From positions 2,542,001 to 2,606,000 of the forward strand of contig CP012388.1 in NCBI GenBank assembly GCA_001708385.1: a DNA stretch of 64,000 nt, written 5' to 3'. Every line of letters starts with the position of its first letter. Within the stretch, counting starts at the first letter, position 1. Positions 35,030 through 44,328 of the stretch are shown here, one piece after another. Under the pieces are notes generated by a model. The model searched no databases and was not told the origin of the DNA. It saw only the letters and a program-made list of their open reading frames with translations. The DNA comes from Flavobacterium psychrophilum (GTDB lineage Bacteria > Bacteroidota > Bacteroidia > Flavobacteriales > Flavobacteriaceae). The translations under genes were made by a program, and so were the position numbers.

Positions 35030-37948
35030 TTAAACTGTTTCTTCCGCTGCGGTAGCAATACCTTCAAGATAGGCTACAAAGTTATCTTCATGGGCTACTT
35101 CCAGCTTTTTCCGGATGCGGTAGCGGGCGTTTTCTACACCACGTAATGAAATATTAAGCAACGGCGATATCTCTTTATTAGTAAGATTCATCTTTACGAA
35201 AGCGCATAGCCTTAGTTCCCGTTTGGTAAGAGTAGGGTTCAGTTTTTTGAGTTCTTCGAAGAAGTTATGGTGTATCTTTTCAAAATTGACATCAAACACC
35301 TCCATGTATTCCTCACCGATCTTGTGTTGGTTCAGCTTCTGGAAGATCTGAAATAGTTTTTTGCGGGAATCATCATTTTTAACATAGTCCTTTAATTCTT
35401 TAAGGTCGTTGGTTATCTCGTTGAAAATATCCTTTTTCTTAATAAGCACCATCGTGTAATTTGCCAGTTCCTTACTATTGTTAAGTACTTCTTCCTGCAA
35501 ATGTATCTTGTCTTTGTTAATTTGCTCCTTATCTCTTTGCAGGCGTAGCTGCTCAAGTTCCAGTTCCAGTAGTTTTTTTGCCTTTTGCGCCTCTATTTTG
35601 GTTTTTAGGTGCTCACGTTCTATTCTCTTCTTAATATAGCGCACAATGGCTATAATAAGCAATACGGTTATAATAGCATACAACGCGAAAGCAAGGTTGG
35701 TCTGATACCATTTAGGAAGAATAGAGAAGTTATAAACCGTTTCTTTTCCTATTAGTCCGGCGGTATTGCGGCTGCGTACTTTAAAAGTATAATTGCCGGG
35801 CCTTAGGTGAGTGTATTCCTTATATGGAATATTCTGCCACGTCGACCAGTTGTTGTCTACATTTTCAAGCATATAACTGTACTGAACTTCTGTGCCGCGT
35901 GTCATTTTCGGTGCTGCGAACTCAAAACGTAAAATGTCGGTCTGGTTGGGTAATACTTCTGCATCATCCGTTTTTGACGTTAAAGGGAGCAGGTTAAATT
36001 CCTGATCCTGGGAATAGGATATTTGTGTAAGCACGGTGTTTATAGTACTGCTTGCTCCCGGATTGGCTACGGAATATAAAAACAGTCCGTTTGTGGTGCC
36101 AAATAGTACATTGTTTCCTGCAAGGTTTACAATGCTTTCCATTCCGCGGTTAAAGCTGCCTTTCATATTTAAGAACAGGTCTTTGTGAAGTTCCGGTTTT
36201 TTCTCTGCCGTATAAAAATAACCAGCTTCATCATCCTGAACAAACCATGTCTTATTGCCGGACTGCATCAGCTTACGGGTATTCTTTTCGGGATCAAGAA
36301 TGCTATTTAGTGTTTTATGGGGAATAAATTTATTCTGCTTAATATCAAACTTGTAAATACCTGTATTAGTGGTAAAAACAATCTCATTATTCCAACGTGT
36401 AACATTTACGTTGAAGGAGGATAAAAGTCCGTTTTTATTGGTGTAGTGGTCTACAGAACTTATCCGCGTATAGGATGGATTAATACGTATCCTGAAAACA
36501 CCTTTATAGCCGTGACATACCCAATAGGTATAGGGCTCGTCGGCAGGGAGTATATCCCTTGCGGACTCATCAAAACCGGTAAGTTTTTCATGAAGTAACC
36601 ATTGGTCGCTATTTTTTTCCAATAGATATAGTCCGTTGTAGTGCGAAGCCAAATAGAAATTAGGCTTGCTTTTAATGGGTGTAATCTTCCAAAAGCCGCT
36701 AACGGTGCCAATGCGTTCTGCCAGGTTGTTTTCTATTTTAAAAAGGCCATTATCGTGGCTAACAATTATATCGCCATGCAGTTGTTGTATGGACCATGCC
36801 TGGCCGTGCAGGTTTTCTATCTTTTTAAAGTCATGGGTGGCGGATGGATTCTTGCCGTTAAAATAGGAGTAATATACGCCCTGATTGGTTGCCAGATAAA
36901 TGGTGTTATTATAAGTTAAAGCGTCATACACCGAAGCTTTATTAAACAGGTATGTATATGGCGACATAAAGTCGATATATGCCAGGCCATTATTTTGAAG
37001 GATCCAGATATTACCATCTGAAGCTGTTTCTAACTTGTGAATTACAGCATCCTGAAGGTTTTGAAAGATAGCAGGGCTTAGTAAGATCTGCCCGTTGCTG
37101 TTCGCCATTATTATTTTTGAACTTAACGTACCAATAAACAAATCGCCGTTAGGATATTTTATTGCTGACGATACATAGTCATGCTGCCCCTGGCTAAACA
37201 CATTACTTAATAGCTGCAATGTACCTGTAGTTGCGCTTCCCTGATAGATGTTTCCCATTTTGGTGATAATCATCACAATGCCTTGCGAATTACCGGGAAG
37301 TATAGATACTATCTCTTCGTTGTTATATTGCTCACGCGGAAATGCTACAACGGGTTCATTGCTACCCGGACTTACTTTTAATATTGCATAATTGGAGTCC
37401 TGAATATAATATTCTTTACCAATAAGATTGGAGTAAATAAAAGATGTATTAGCTGGGATATGTGTTGCTATCTTATTCTGAATAATAATAAGCTCGTTGA
37501 AAGAACGGCAAAGAACCTTGTCGCCAACAGCGTGAATGTCCCAAATGTTTTCTACATTCTTCCCTTCCAGCTGCAATTCCTCCATAAGCGAATGGTAACG
37601 GTATTTTCCGCTTTTGCTTTTTAGAAGGGTTCCGACTTCGTTATACCCGCCTGCATATATAGTTCCGGTAGCATCTATTTCCAGACTTCGTACAGATGAA
37701 TTATTTGGAAGATTCAGCTTTTGCCAGTGCTCTCCGTCATAAATTAAAACCCCATCATTATTTCCGAAAAACACATTGCCGTGCCTGTCTTCGCACATCG
37801 ACCAAAATTGTGGATCGGCACTAAAATCGGATCTGGAGTACTGTTTTATCTTTCCCGATAATTTTAATTGTTCTGCAGTTGCGTTTTGAGCAACTAAGCA
37901 GAATTGAAAAAAAAATAGTGAGAAAATAAGGATAAAGTATTTTTTCAT
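35030..37948 (-). CDS. Triple-Y sensor with LuxR-type DNA-binding domain, PUL regulator
   Basis: This 972-residue protein is a one-component membrane-spanning regulator. After a signal peptide (FILIFSLFFFQFCLVAQ) comes a periplasmic beta-propeller (about 40-670, with repeats such as GNVFFGNNDGVLIYDG and GTIYAGGYNEVGTL), a Y_Y_Y domain (about 690-755, YSYMLENVDNNWSTW and LRPGNYTFKVRSRN), one membrane helix (about 765-785), a coiled coil and a LuxR-type HTH (about 905-965, LTKRELRLCAFVKMNLTNKEIS). No kinase domain is present, so ligand binding must act directly on DNA binding. It is divergent from susC, which suggests it controls that locus. A -7 box (TAAATTTG, 37986-37993, minus strand) lies 38 bases upstream. 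Confidence 0.9.
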   Translation of the reverse strand: MKKYFILIFSLFFFQFCLVAQNATAEQLKLSGKIKQYSRSDFSADPQFWSMCEDRHGNVFFGNNDGVLIYDGEHWQKLNLPNNSSVRSLEIDATGTIYAGGYNEVGTLLKSKSGKYRYHSLMEELQLEGKNVENIWDIHAVGDKVLCRSFNELIIIQNKIATHIPANTSFIYSNLIGKEYYIQDSNYAILKVSPGSNEPVVAFPREQYNNEEIVSILPGNSQGIVMIITKMGNIYQGSATTGTLQLLSNVFSQGQHDYVSSAIKYPNGDLFIGTLSSKIIMANSNGQILLSPAIFQNLQDAVIHKLETASDGNIWILQNNGLAYIDFMSPYTYLFNKASVYDALTYNNTIYLATNQGVYYSYFNGKNPSATHDFKKIENLHGQAWSIQQLHGDIIVSHDNGLFKIENNLAERIGTVSGFWKITPIKSKPNFYLASHYNGLYLLEKNSDQWLLHEKLTGFDESARDILPADEPYTYWVCHGYKGVFRIRINPSYTRISSVDHYTNKNGLLSSFNVNVTRWNNEIVFTTNTGIYKFDIKQNKFIPHKTLNSILDPEKNTRKLMQSGNKTWFVQDDEAGYFYTAEKKPELHKDLFLNMKGSFNRGMESIVNLAGNNVLFGTTNGLFLYSVANPGASSTINTVLTQISYSQDQEFNLLPLTSKTDDAEVLPNQTDILRFEFAAPKMTRGTEVQYSYMLENVDNNWSTWQNIPYKEYTHLRPGNYTFKVRSRNTAGLIGKETVYNFSILPKWYQTNLAFALYAIITVLLIIAIVRYIKKRIEREHLKTKIEAQKAKKLLELELEQLRLQRDKEQINKDKIHLQEEVLNNSKELANYTMVLIKKKDIFNEITNDLKELKDYVKNDDSRKKLFQIFQKLNQHKIGEEYMEVFDVNFEKIHHNFFEELKKLNPTLTKRELRLCAFVKMNLTNKEISPLLNISLRGVENARYRIRKKLEVAHEDNFVAYLEGIATAAEETV

Positions 37949-38336
37949 GCTGTTTGTTAAATCTTCATTAAGGCGGTGTTAATGGCAAATTTACCGCAAA
38001 CGTTGTAAATTGATGCTGTAAATACTAAAAATCATAACCTGAAGTGTACAAAACTACTCAAAATATTTTTAATATAAATTTTTGTTATACAAATAGTTGT
38101 AAAAAAAAAGTAACTAATTGAGAGTACACTTTTTGTAAATGGTGTAACCAAAGTGTATTGTCTTTTCCTATTGTTAAAGTATGTAGTGATAATTTGGCTT
38201 ATCTAAAATTTGAATCGAAAACGATTGAAATTATGTTGAAATTGACTAATTCGCAATTTGCCCTTTAAGAATTGGTAATAATGCATAAAAAGGTGGTTTT
38301 CACAAGTTTAAAATTAACCCTAACCCAACAAATCTT
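37949..38336. promoter_or_regulatory. Divergent regulatory region between the triple-Y regulator and susC
   Basis: This 388-base AT-rich stretch has no gene. It holds the minus-strand -7 box of the regulator (37986-37993) and a palindrome AATCG-AAAA-CGATT at 38213-38226 that could be an operator for the PUL. No exact TAnnTTTG box could be found for susC. The susC leader ends with 'taacccaacaaatctt'. Confidence 0.5.
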
Positions 38337-41270
38337 ATGCGATTTAAGAACTACTTAATTTTAATGTTTCTGTGTTTCTCAGCAGCAACTTTTGCCCAGG
38401 TAAAAGGTACTGTTACAGATTCAGGAACAGGTATGACCCTGCCAGGCGTTAATGTACTGGTAAAAGGAGGTCAGGCTAATGCGTCTACCGACATTGATGG
38501 TAACTTTACCATTGATGCAAAACAGGGCGATGTTTTAGTATTCTCCTATATTGGATATGCTTCGAAAGAAGTAACTGCAACGTCAGGTACAGTAAACGTA
38601 ACACTTGCCGAAGATGCCCAACTGCTACAGGAAGTTGTTGTAGTAGGATATGGTGCTCAAAAGAAACAGGATATTACAGGTGCTGTTGCAGTTGTAGATG
38701 GCAAGAAATTTGAAAACCGTGTAAACAATCAGGTAAGTAGCCTTTTGCAAGGTCAAACTGCCGGAGTACAGGTAACTGCTAATGGTGGTAAGCCGGGTGG
38801 TGGTTTTAGTGTACGTGTACGTGGTACAAGTTCAATTAGTGCGGGTAGCGACCCTATCTACGTAATTGACGGTGTTATTACTTCGGATACCCGTTCTCTT
38901 AACCCTGCCGATATAGAAACAATGTCTATTCTTAAAGATGCTTCATCAGCGGCTATCTACGGTTCTCAGGGTAGTAATGGTGTTGTAATTATCACAACTA
39001 AACAAGGTAAAAGCGAAAAACCGGTACTTACTTACGAAACATATGTAGGATTCCAGTCGTTCTGGAAAAAACAAAGTGTATTGAATGCTGAACAGTATAA
39101 AGATCTTCAAATGGAAAGAGGTCTTGGTACTACTCCTGGTTTTTGGGATCAGTACAATAATGACATAAACTGGCAGGATGAAATTTTTAGGACAGGTTTT
39201 TCTAACAGCCACCAGGTTTCATTATCTGGAAAAAGCAATAAAACATCATATTATTTAAGTGGTGGTGTTGTTAACCAAGAAGGCGCTGTAAGAAGCTCTG
39301 ACATGGGGAGAAAAACATTTAAAGTCAACCTTTCTCAGGAAGTAACAGATTGGTTAAAAATCGGAACTAATCTAAATTACGTTGATTATAATGATGTCGA
39401 TGTTACTGATAACTCAGGTGTTGGTAACGGTGGTGTAATTCTCGGAGTTTTAAACACACCTCAGAACATTGCACGTTATAATGCAGATGGTACATTTACA
39501 AGTAACCCTTTCCAAAACTGGGAGAATCCATTATCTAATACAGACGGATCTGAAAGGGCTTACAGAAACCAACGTATTTTTGGTAATGTTTATGGTGAAT
39601 TTAAATTACTTAAAGGACTTACTTTCAGAACTGCTCTTAATATAGATCATAATGACGCAGCTACAGATTATTTTCTTGATCCGTACAGAACAAGTTATGG
39701 TAGGGCAATGAAAGGTATAAGCCGTTATAACACAAACCGTTATAACTATTATATGTATGAAAATACATTTAACTACAAACTTAATATTGCTAAACATTCA
39801 ATTGAAGCAGTAGCAGGTACTGTATACCAAAAATCGTTGTGGGAGGACTCAAGCCTGGAAACAAGAAACTTTGCGGGAGATGGTGTGCAAACCCCTAATG
39901 CAGGATCTACTATTGCAAGTGCTACAGCTACAAAAGCTGAAAAATACAACTCTTCGTTCATTTCAAGGATTAACTACTCTTTTAATGATAAATACCTTTT
40001 AACTGCAAACTTTAGGGCTGATGGTTCAAGTGTGTTTGGTCCAAACAATAAATGGGGTTATTTCCCATCGGTTTCCGGAGGTTGGAGAATTTCAAACGAG
40101 GAATTCCTTAAAAATGTTGAATCGATCAATGAGCTTAAAGTAAGAGTAGGATGGGGTCTTGTTGGTAACGATAACATTGGTAACTACACATGGTACCAAA
40201 GGATAACGCCGGGATCTAACTATCCAATTGGTGGTACAATTCAGCCGGGTAACTATCCAGCATCAATCCAGAATAGTGATTTGAAATGGGAAGCTTCTGA
40301 GCAGACTAATATTGGTATAGATATCGCTCTTTTCAAAAACAGGGTGCGTTTTAGTGCAGATGCTTATAGAAAAAGAAGTAAAGACCTTCTATTAAATGTA
40401 CCACTTCCAAGAACTTCAGGATTTGATAACATCACGATGAATGCCGGTGAAATCGAAAACAAAGGTTTGGAGTTCCAATTAAGCACTGTTAACTTTGACG
40501 GTGCCGATTTTAAATGGAATACAGATCTTAATATTTCATTCAACAGAAATAAGGTTATAAATCTTGTTGGACAAAAAATTAACGACGGTGGAATTGCCGG
40601 TAGAGGTGATGCTGTTCTTCTTCAGGAAGGTCAGCCATTAGGTCAGTTCTTCGGTTACCAGTGGGGTGGTGTAGATCCTGGTACAGGAAATGTATATTAT
40701 ATTGCTGCTGATGGAACGTCGACATTTGATCCTACGGAAGCTGATAAAAAGATAATAGGTAACTCTAACCCGGATTTCATATATGGCATTACAAATAACT
40801 TTAGCTACAAAAATGTTAGCTTAAATTTATTCTTCCAGGGGTCTCAAGGTAATGATATCTTAAATGCTACACGTTTTGATACTGAAAGCATGATCGATTC
40901 AAGAAACCAGACTACTGCAGTACTTAGAAGATGGCAAAATCCAGGTGATGTTACAGATGTACCGAAGGTAACCACTGATGGTAGTACTAATAACTCAAGG
41001 ATATCATCTCATTATATAGAAAATGGTTCTTATTTAAGACTTAAGGCTATAACATTAGGTTATGATTTCTCTAAAACTGCACTTGACAGAATTGGATTAA
41101 GCGCACTAAAGTTATATGCTACGGGAGAAAATTTATTTACAATTACTGATTATTCCGGTTTTGACCCAGAGGTTAACTCTTATGGAAACAATAACCGTGT
41201 AGGTGGTATTGACTATGGTACATACCCTCAGACAAGGAATATAATATTTGGTATTAGAGCTTCATTATAA
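38337..41270 (+). CDS. SusC/RagA-family TonB-dependent transporter
   Basis: This 977-residue protein is an outer membrane import channel driven by TonB. It has a signal peptide (YLILMFLCFSAATFAQ), a carboxypeptidase regulatory-like domain at about 22-110 (VKGTVTDSGTGMTLPGVNV, GYASKEVTA), the TonB box region near EVVVVGYGAQKKQDITG, a plug domain to about 230 (GVRVRGTSSISAGSDPIYVIDG-type motifs) and a C-terminal barrel ending IIFGIRASL. It pairs with SusD 11 bases downstream and is the first gene of the PUL. Its likely cargo is oligosaccharides from beta-glucan, inferred from the enzymes that follow. Confidence 0.95.
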   Translation: MRFKNYLILMFLCFSAATFAQVKGTVTDSGTGMTLPGVNVLVKGGQANASTDIDGNFTIDAKQGDVLVFSYIGYASKEVTATSGTVNVTLAEDAQLLQEVVVVGYGAQKKQDITGAVAVVDGKKFENRVNNQVSSLLQGQTAGVQVTANGGKPGGGFSVRVRGTSSISAGSDPIYVIDGVITSDTRSLNPADIETMSILKDASSAAIYGSQGSNGVVIITTKQGKSEKPVLTYETYVGFQSFWKKQSVLNAEQYKDLQMERGLGTTPGFWDQYNNDINWQDEIFRTGFSNSHQVSLSGKSNKTSYYLSGGVVNQEGAVRSSDMGRKTFKVNLSQEVTDWLKIGTNLNYVDYNDVDVTDNSGVGNGGVILGVLNTPQNIARYNADGTFTSNPFQNWENPLSNTDGSERAYRNQRIFGNVYGEFKLLKGLTFRTALNIDHNDAATDYFLDPYRTSYGRAMKGISRYNTNRYNYYMYENTFNYKLNIAKHSIEAVAGTVYQKSLWEDSSLETRNFAGDGVQTPNAGSTIASATATKAEKYNSSFISRINYSFNDKYLLTANFRADGSSVFGPNNKWGYFPSVSGGWRISNEEFLKNVESINELKVRVGWGLVGNDNIGNYTWYQRITPGSNYPIGGTIQPGNYPASIQNSDLKWEASEQTNIGIDIALFKNRVRFSADAYRKRSKDLLLNVPLPRTSGFDNITMNAGEIENKGLEFQLSTVNFDGADFKWNTDLNISFNRNKVINLVGQKINDGGIAGRGDAVLLQEGQPLGQFFGYQWGGVDPGTGNVYYIAADGTSTFDPTEADKKIIGNSNPDFIYGITNNFSYKNVSLNLFFQGSQGNDILNATRFDTESMIDSRNQTTAVLRRWQNPGDVTDVPKVTTDGSTNNSRISSHYIENGSYLRLKAITLGYDFSKTALDRIGLSALKLYATGENLFTITDYSGFDPEVNSYGNNNRVGGIDYGTYPQTRNIIFGIRASL

Positions 41271-41281
41271 AAAAACTGAAA

Positions 41282-42775
41282 ATGAAAATTTTAAATATAA
41301 AAACAATTGCTGCATTTATGCTTGCATCGATGATGCTTGCTTCTTGCGATGACAATCTGGATACAGTGCCACTTTCTGAAGGGGTTGCGCAAAACTCGTA
41401 CGAAACAGGTGACCAGCTTGAGGCAGCACTTACGGGTGTATATGAGTCTTTTCAGGGTAATGACTATTATGTATGGGATCACGTATTGTTTTCAGACGTA
41501 CGTTCAGACAACCATTATGCAGGTGGAGATAACCCGATGATCTTTCAATTAGACAACATTAATGTAGATGTTAATAATGATAGAGTTTACAATGCATGGT
41601 CTGCTATTTATAACGCTATTGCTAAAGCTAACGTAGTTATAGAACAGGCTCCAAATGTGCAAAGGCTTATCACAAACGAAAGAAGAGAGCAAATTATTGG
41701 TGAAGCTTATTTTTTAAGAGCTTACCATTATTACACACTTGCTAAACTTTTTGGAGGTGTTCCATTGGTTTTAGAGAGTGTTAAGTCCGGTGATCCTTCG
41801 GTGGTAAGAGTACCAAGAGCTACTGAGGAAGAAACGTATAATCAAATTGTTGCCGATCTTAAGTTTGCAGCAGATAAACTACCTAATAGCTATGGTGGTG
41901 ATGCATCTGTAAACAAAGCACGTGCAACTAAAGGTGCAGCGTATGCAGTATTAGCTAAAGCTTATGCACAACAGCCTGTTCCAAACTGGGCAGAAGTGCT
42001 TAATTATACTAACCTTGTTATAACAAGCCCTGCCGGTTACGACATATTGGGTAGCTACGATCAGTTATTTGATGGTGCGCACTATAACAATATGGAGTCA
42101 ATACTTGAGATACAGTTTTTAGGTGGAGTAGAAGGTTCATGGGGTCCGCAAATGCATTTACCGGAATCTGTGAGTGGCGATTCTTGGAGAAAATTTGTTA
42201 CTCCTTCTCATGATCTTATAAACGCTTATGATTCTGAAGGTGATGAAATTCGTAAAAATGCAACAGTACTTTTCGAAAATGCACCTTGGGCAGATGAGTT
42301 TTGGGGTAATGCCGTAGGAAGTAATATTCCTTTTGCTTACAAATGGAAACAGGCAATGTCTTGGCAGAGTTCAGACCATATTTACTTATTACGTCTTGCT
42401 GATATCATTCTTTTAAGAGCTGAAGCACTTAATGAAACGAACCAGCCCGGTCCTGCTGCAGAATTAGTAAACAAAATTAGGTTCAGGGTAAATCTTGACG
42501 AACTGCCTGCTAATGTTGTAGGTTCACAATCGGCTATGAAAATAGCAATCCTTAAAGAAAGAAGGCTTGAACTTGCTCAGGAAGCTCACCGTTGGGATGA
42601 CCTTGTAAGAAACAATGTTGCTGTACAGACTATGAATGCTGTTCAGGACATTGACCTTAGAAGCGGTAACCCTGTTAATTACGGTATGCAGGAAACAGAT
42701 GTACTGCTTCCTATACCACAAAGGGAACGCAACAGAAACCCTAACCTGGGCCAGAACGACGGTTACCCTCAATAA
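41282..42775 (+). CDS. SusD/RagB-family glycan-binding lipoprotein
   Basis: This 497-residue surface lipoprotein caps the SusC channel and delivers glycan to it. The signal ends in LASMMLASCDDN with the lipobox Cys. Tetratricopeptide-like helices run through the protein (YNAIAKANVVIEQAP, GEAYFLRAYHYYTLAKLFGGVPL) and the C-terminal family motif is KERRLELAQEAHRWDDLVR followed by LLPIPQRERNRNPNLGQN. It lies 11 bases after susC and 22 before the first GH30 gene, all on one transcript. Confidence 0.95.
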   Translation: MKILNIKTIAAFMLASMMLASCDDNLDTVPLSEGVAQNSYETGDQLEAALTGVYESFQGNDYYVWDHVLFSDVRSDNHYAGGDNPMIFQLDNINVDVNNDRVYNAWSAIYNAIAKANVVIEQAPNVQRLITNERREQIIGEAYFLRAYHYYTLAKLFGGVPLVLESVKSGDPSVVRVPRATEEETYNQIVADLKFAADKLPNSYGGDASVNKARATKGAAYAVLAKAYAQQPVPNWAEVLNYTNLVITSPAGYDILGSYDQLFDGAHYNNMESILEIQFLGGVEGSWGPQMHLPESVSGDSWRKFVTPSHDLINAYDSEGDEIRKNATVLFENAPWADEFWGNAVGSNIPFAYKWKQAMSWQSSDHIYLLRLADIILLRAEALNETNQPGPAAELVNKIRFRVNLDELPANVVGSQSAMKIAILKERRLELAQEAHRWDDLVRNNVAVQTMNAVQDIDLRSGNPVNYGMQETDVLLPIPQRERNRNPNLGQNDGYPQ

Positions 42776-42797
42776 TAATATACAAAAATAGTTCACC

Positions 42798-44261
42798 ATG
42801 AAGAAATCGTTTGTTTATATAAGTCTTGCTACAATACTGTTTTCCTGCTCGGGCGGTGAAGATGGCGCCGGTAACACAGCACCTCCCGCACCCGTTTCCG
42901 AAATAGGAAATGTTATTGGCATTGCTGATGTTTGGATTACAAATGGAAGCCAGACAAAACTTTTAAGCAAACAGGCTACAGGTGCTTCTATTTATGATAA
43001 TAATGCGACCGAAGATCCTTCAATTTCTATTGATTTCTCTCAGCAGTATCAGGAAATTGAAGGCTTTGGTGCCGCATTAACAGGTTCATCGGCAATTGTT
43101 ATCAATGCTATGACACCTTCCCAAAAAGATGCACTGCTTAAGGATCTTTTCAGCCCGACTGAAGGGATTGGACTTAGCTACCTGCGCCTTACAATGGGAG
43201 CATCTGATTTTTCGGTTAACAACTTTAGCTACAACGACGTTGCCGCAGGACAAACCGATGAAGACTTAGTGAATTTTTCTATCGCGAAAGATGAAACAGA
43301 TGTAATTCCGGTGCTAAAGGGTGTTCAGACCTACGCGCCAAATATTAAAATTATGGGTAGCCCCTGGAGTGCACCGGCATGGATGAAAACCAGCCAGAGC
43401 ATGAACGGCGGAAGCCTAAAACCGGAGTGGTTCAACAGCTATGGCGACTACTTTGTAAAATATATTAATGCCTATAAGGCACACGGTATTAACATTGATG
43501 CGGTTACACCTCAAAACGAGCCACTTCATGAAGTTACTACCTATCCTACGATGAAGATGACGGCTATAGAACAGGCCAGCTTTATTAAAAGCAGCCTTGG
43601 TCCTAAACTGAAATCAGCGGGAATAAATACCAAAATTATTGCATACGACCATAACTTCGATATGCCTTCATACCCAATAGAAGTGTTAAACGACACCGAT
43701 GCAGCGCAGTATGTTGACGGTTCGGCTTTTCATGCATATGCAGGTAACCCATCGGCAATGACGCAGGTACATGCTGCTTTTCCTAACAAGAACCTGTATT
43801 TTACAGAAATTTCGGGTGGAGAATGGAGTACCGATTTTACCAGCAACCTTAATTACAATGTGGGCACTATTTTAATTGGTACCACACGTAACTGGTCGAA
43901 AAACGTATTGTTATGGAATCTTGCGCTAAACACTAATTTTGGACCTACCAATGGCGGATGTAAAGACTGCCGCGGTGTGGTTACCATAAATTCGTCCGGC
44001 GTAGTAACAAAAAATATTGAATACTATTCACTGGCACATTTCTCAAAATTTGTAAAGCCGGGTGCTAAAAGAGTTAACTCAACAACGTTTGAGAATTCTG
44101 TAAACATGCAGAATGTAGCTTTTGTAAATACAGATGGTTCTAAAGTACTTGTTGTGCTTAACCAGTCATCAGTAACAAGAAAGTTCGCAGTAAAAATTGG
44201 CGATAATAAGATTTCTTATTCTATTGAGCCTAACGCTGCAGCAACTATTATCTGGAAATAG
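42798..44261 (+). CDS. GH30-family glycoside hydrolase, first copy
   Basis: This 487-residue lipoprotein (lipobox LATILFSCSGG) belongs to glycoside hydrolase family 30, retaining enzymes that include endo-beta-1,6-glucanases and glucosylceramidases. The acid/base Glu lies in VTPQNEPLHE (about residue 240) and the nucleophile Glu in NLYFTEISGGEW (about 337). GFGAALTGSSA, LSYLRLTMGASDFS and GSPWSAPAWMKTS are family blocks, and a CxxC pair lies in GGCKDCRGVV. The C-terminal 70 residues form the usual beta-sandwich. Similarity to beta-1,6-glucan PULs favours a beta-1,6-glucanase (subfamily 3), but the subfamily was not tested. The next GH30 gene follows after 67 bases. Confidence 0.9.
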   Translation: MKKSFVYISLATILFSCSGGEDGAGNTAPPAPVSEIGNVIGIADVWITNGSQTKLLSKQATGASIYDNNATEDPSISIDFSQQYQEIEGFGAALTGSSAIVINAMTPSQKDALLKDLFSPTEGIGLSYLRLTMGASDFSVNNFSYNDVAAGQTDEDLVNFSIAKDETDVIPVLKGVQTYAPNIKIMGSPWSAPAWMKTSQSMNGGSLKPEWFNSYGDYFVKYINAYKAHGINIDAVTPQNEPLHEVTTYPTMKMTAIEQASFIKSSLGPKLKSAGINTKIIAYDHNFDMPSYPIEVLNDTDAAQYVDGSAFHAYAGNPSAMTQVHAAFPNKNLYFTEISGGEWSTDFTSNLNYNVGTILIGTTRNWSKNVLLWNLALNTNFGPTNGGCKDCRGVVTINSSGVVTKNIEYYSLAHFSKFVKPGAKRVNSTTFENSVNMQNVAFVNTDGSKVLVVLNQSSVTRKFAVKIGDNKISYSIEPNAAATIIWK

Positions 44262-44328
44262 TCCAGCTAAAAAATTGAAACTATAATTAAAATTTGGGAA
44301 CGGTTTTACACCGTACCATGAGATTACC

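Noticed and set aside
35030..37948. Hybrid two-component system at the PUL
   Set aside because: No histidine kinase or receiver motifs are present after the membrane helix; a LuxR-type domain follows the coiled coil instead.
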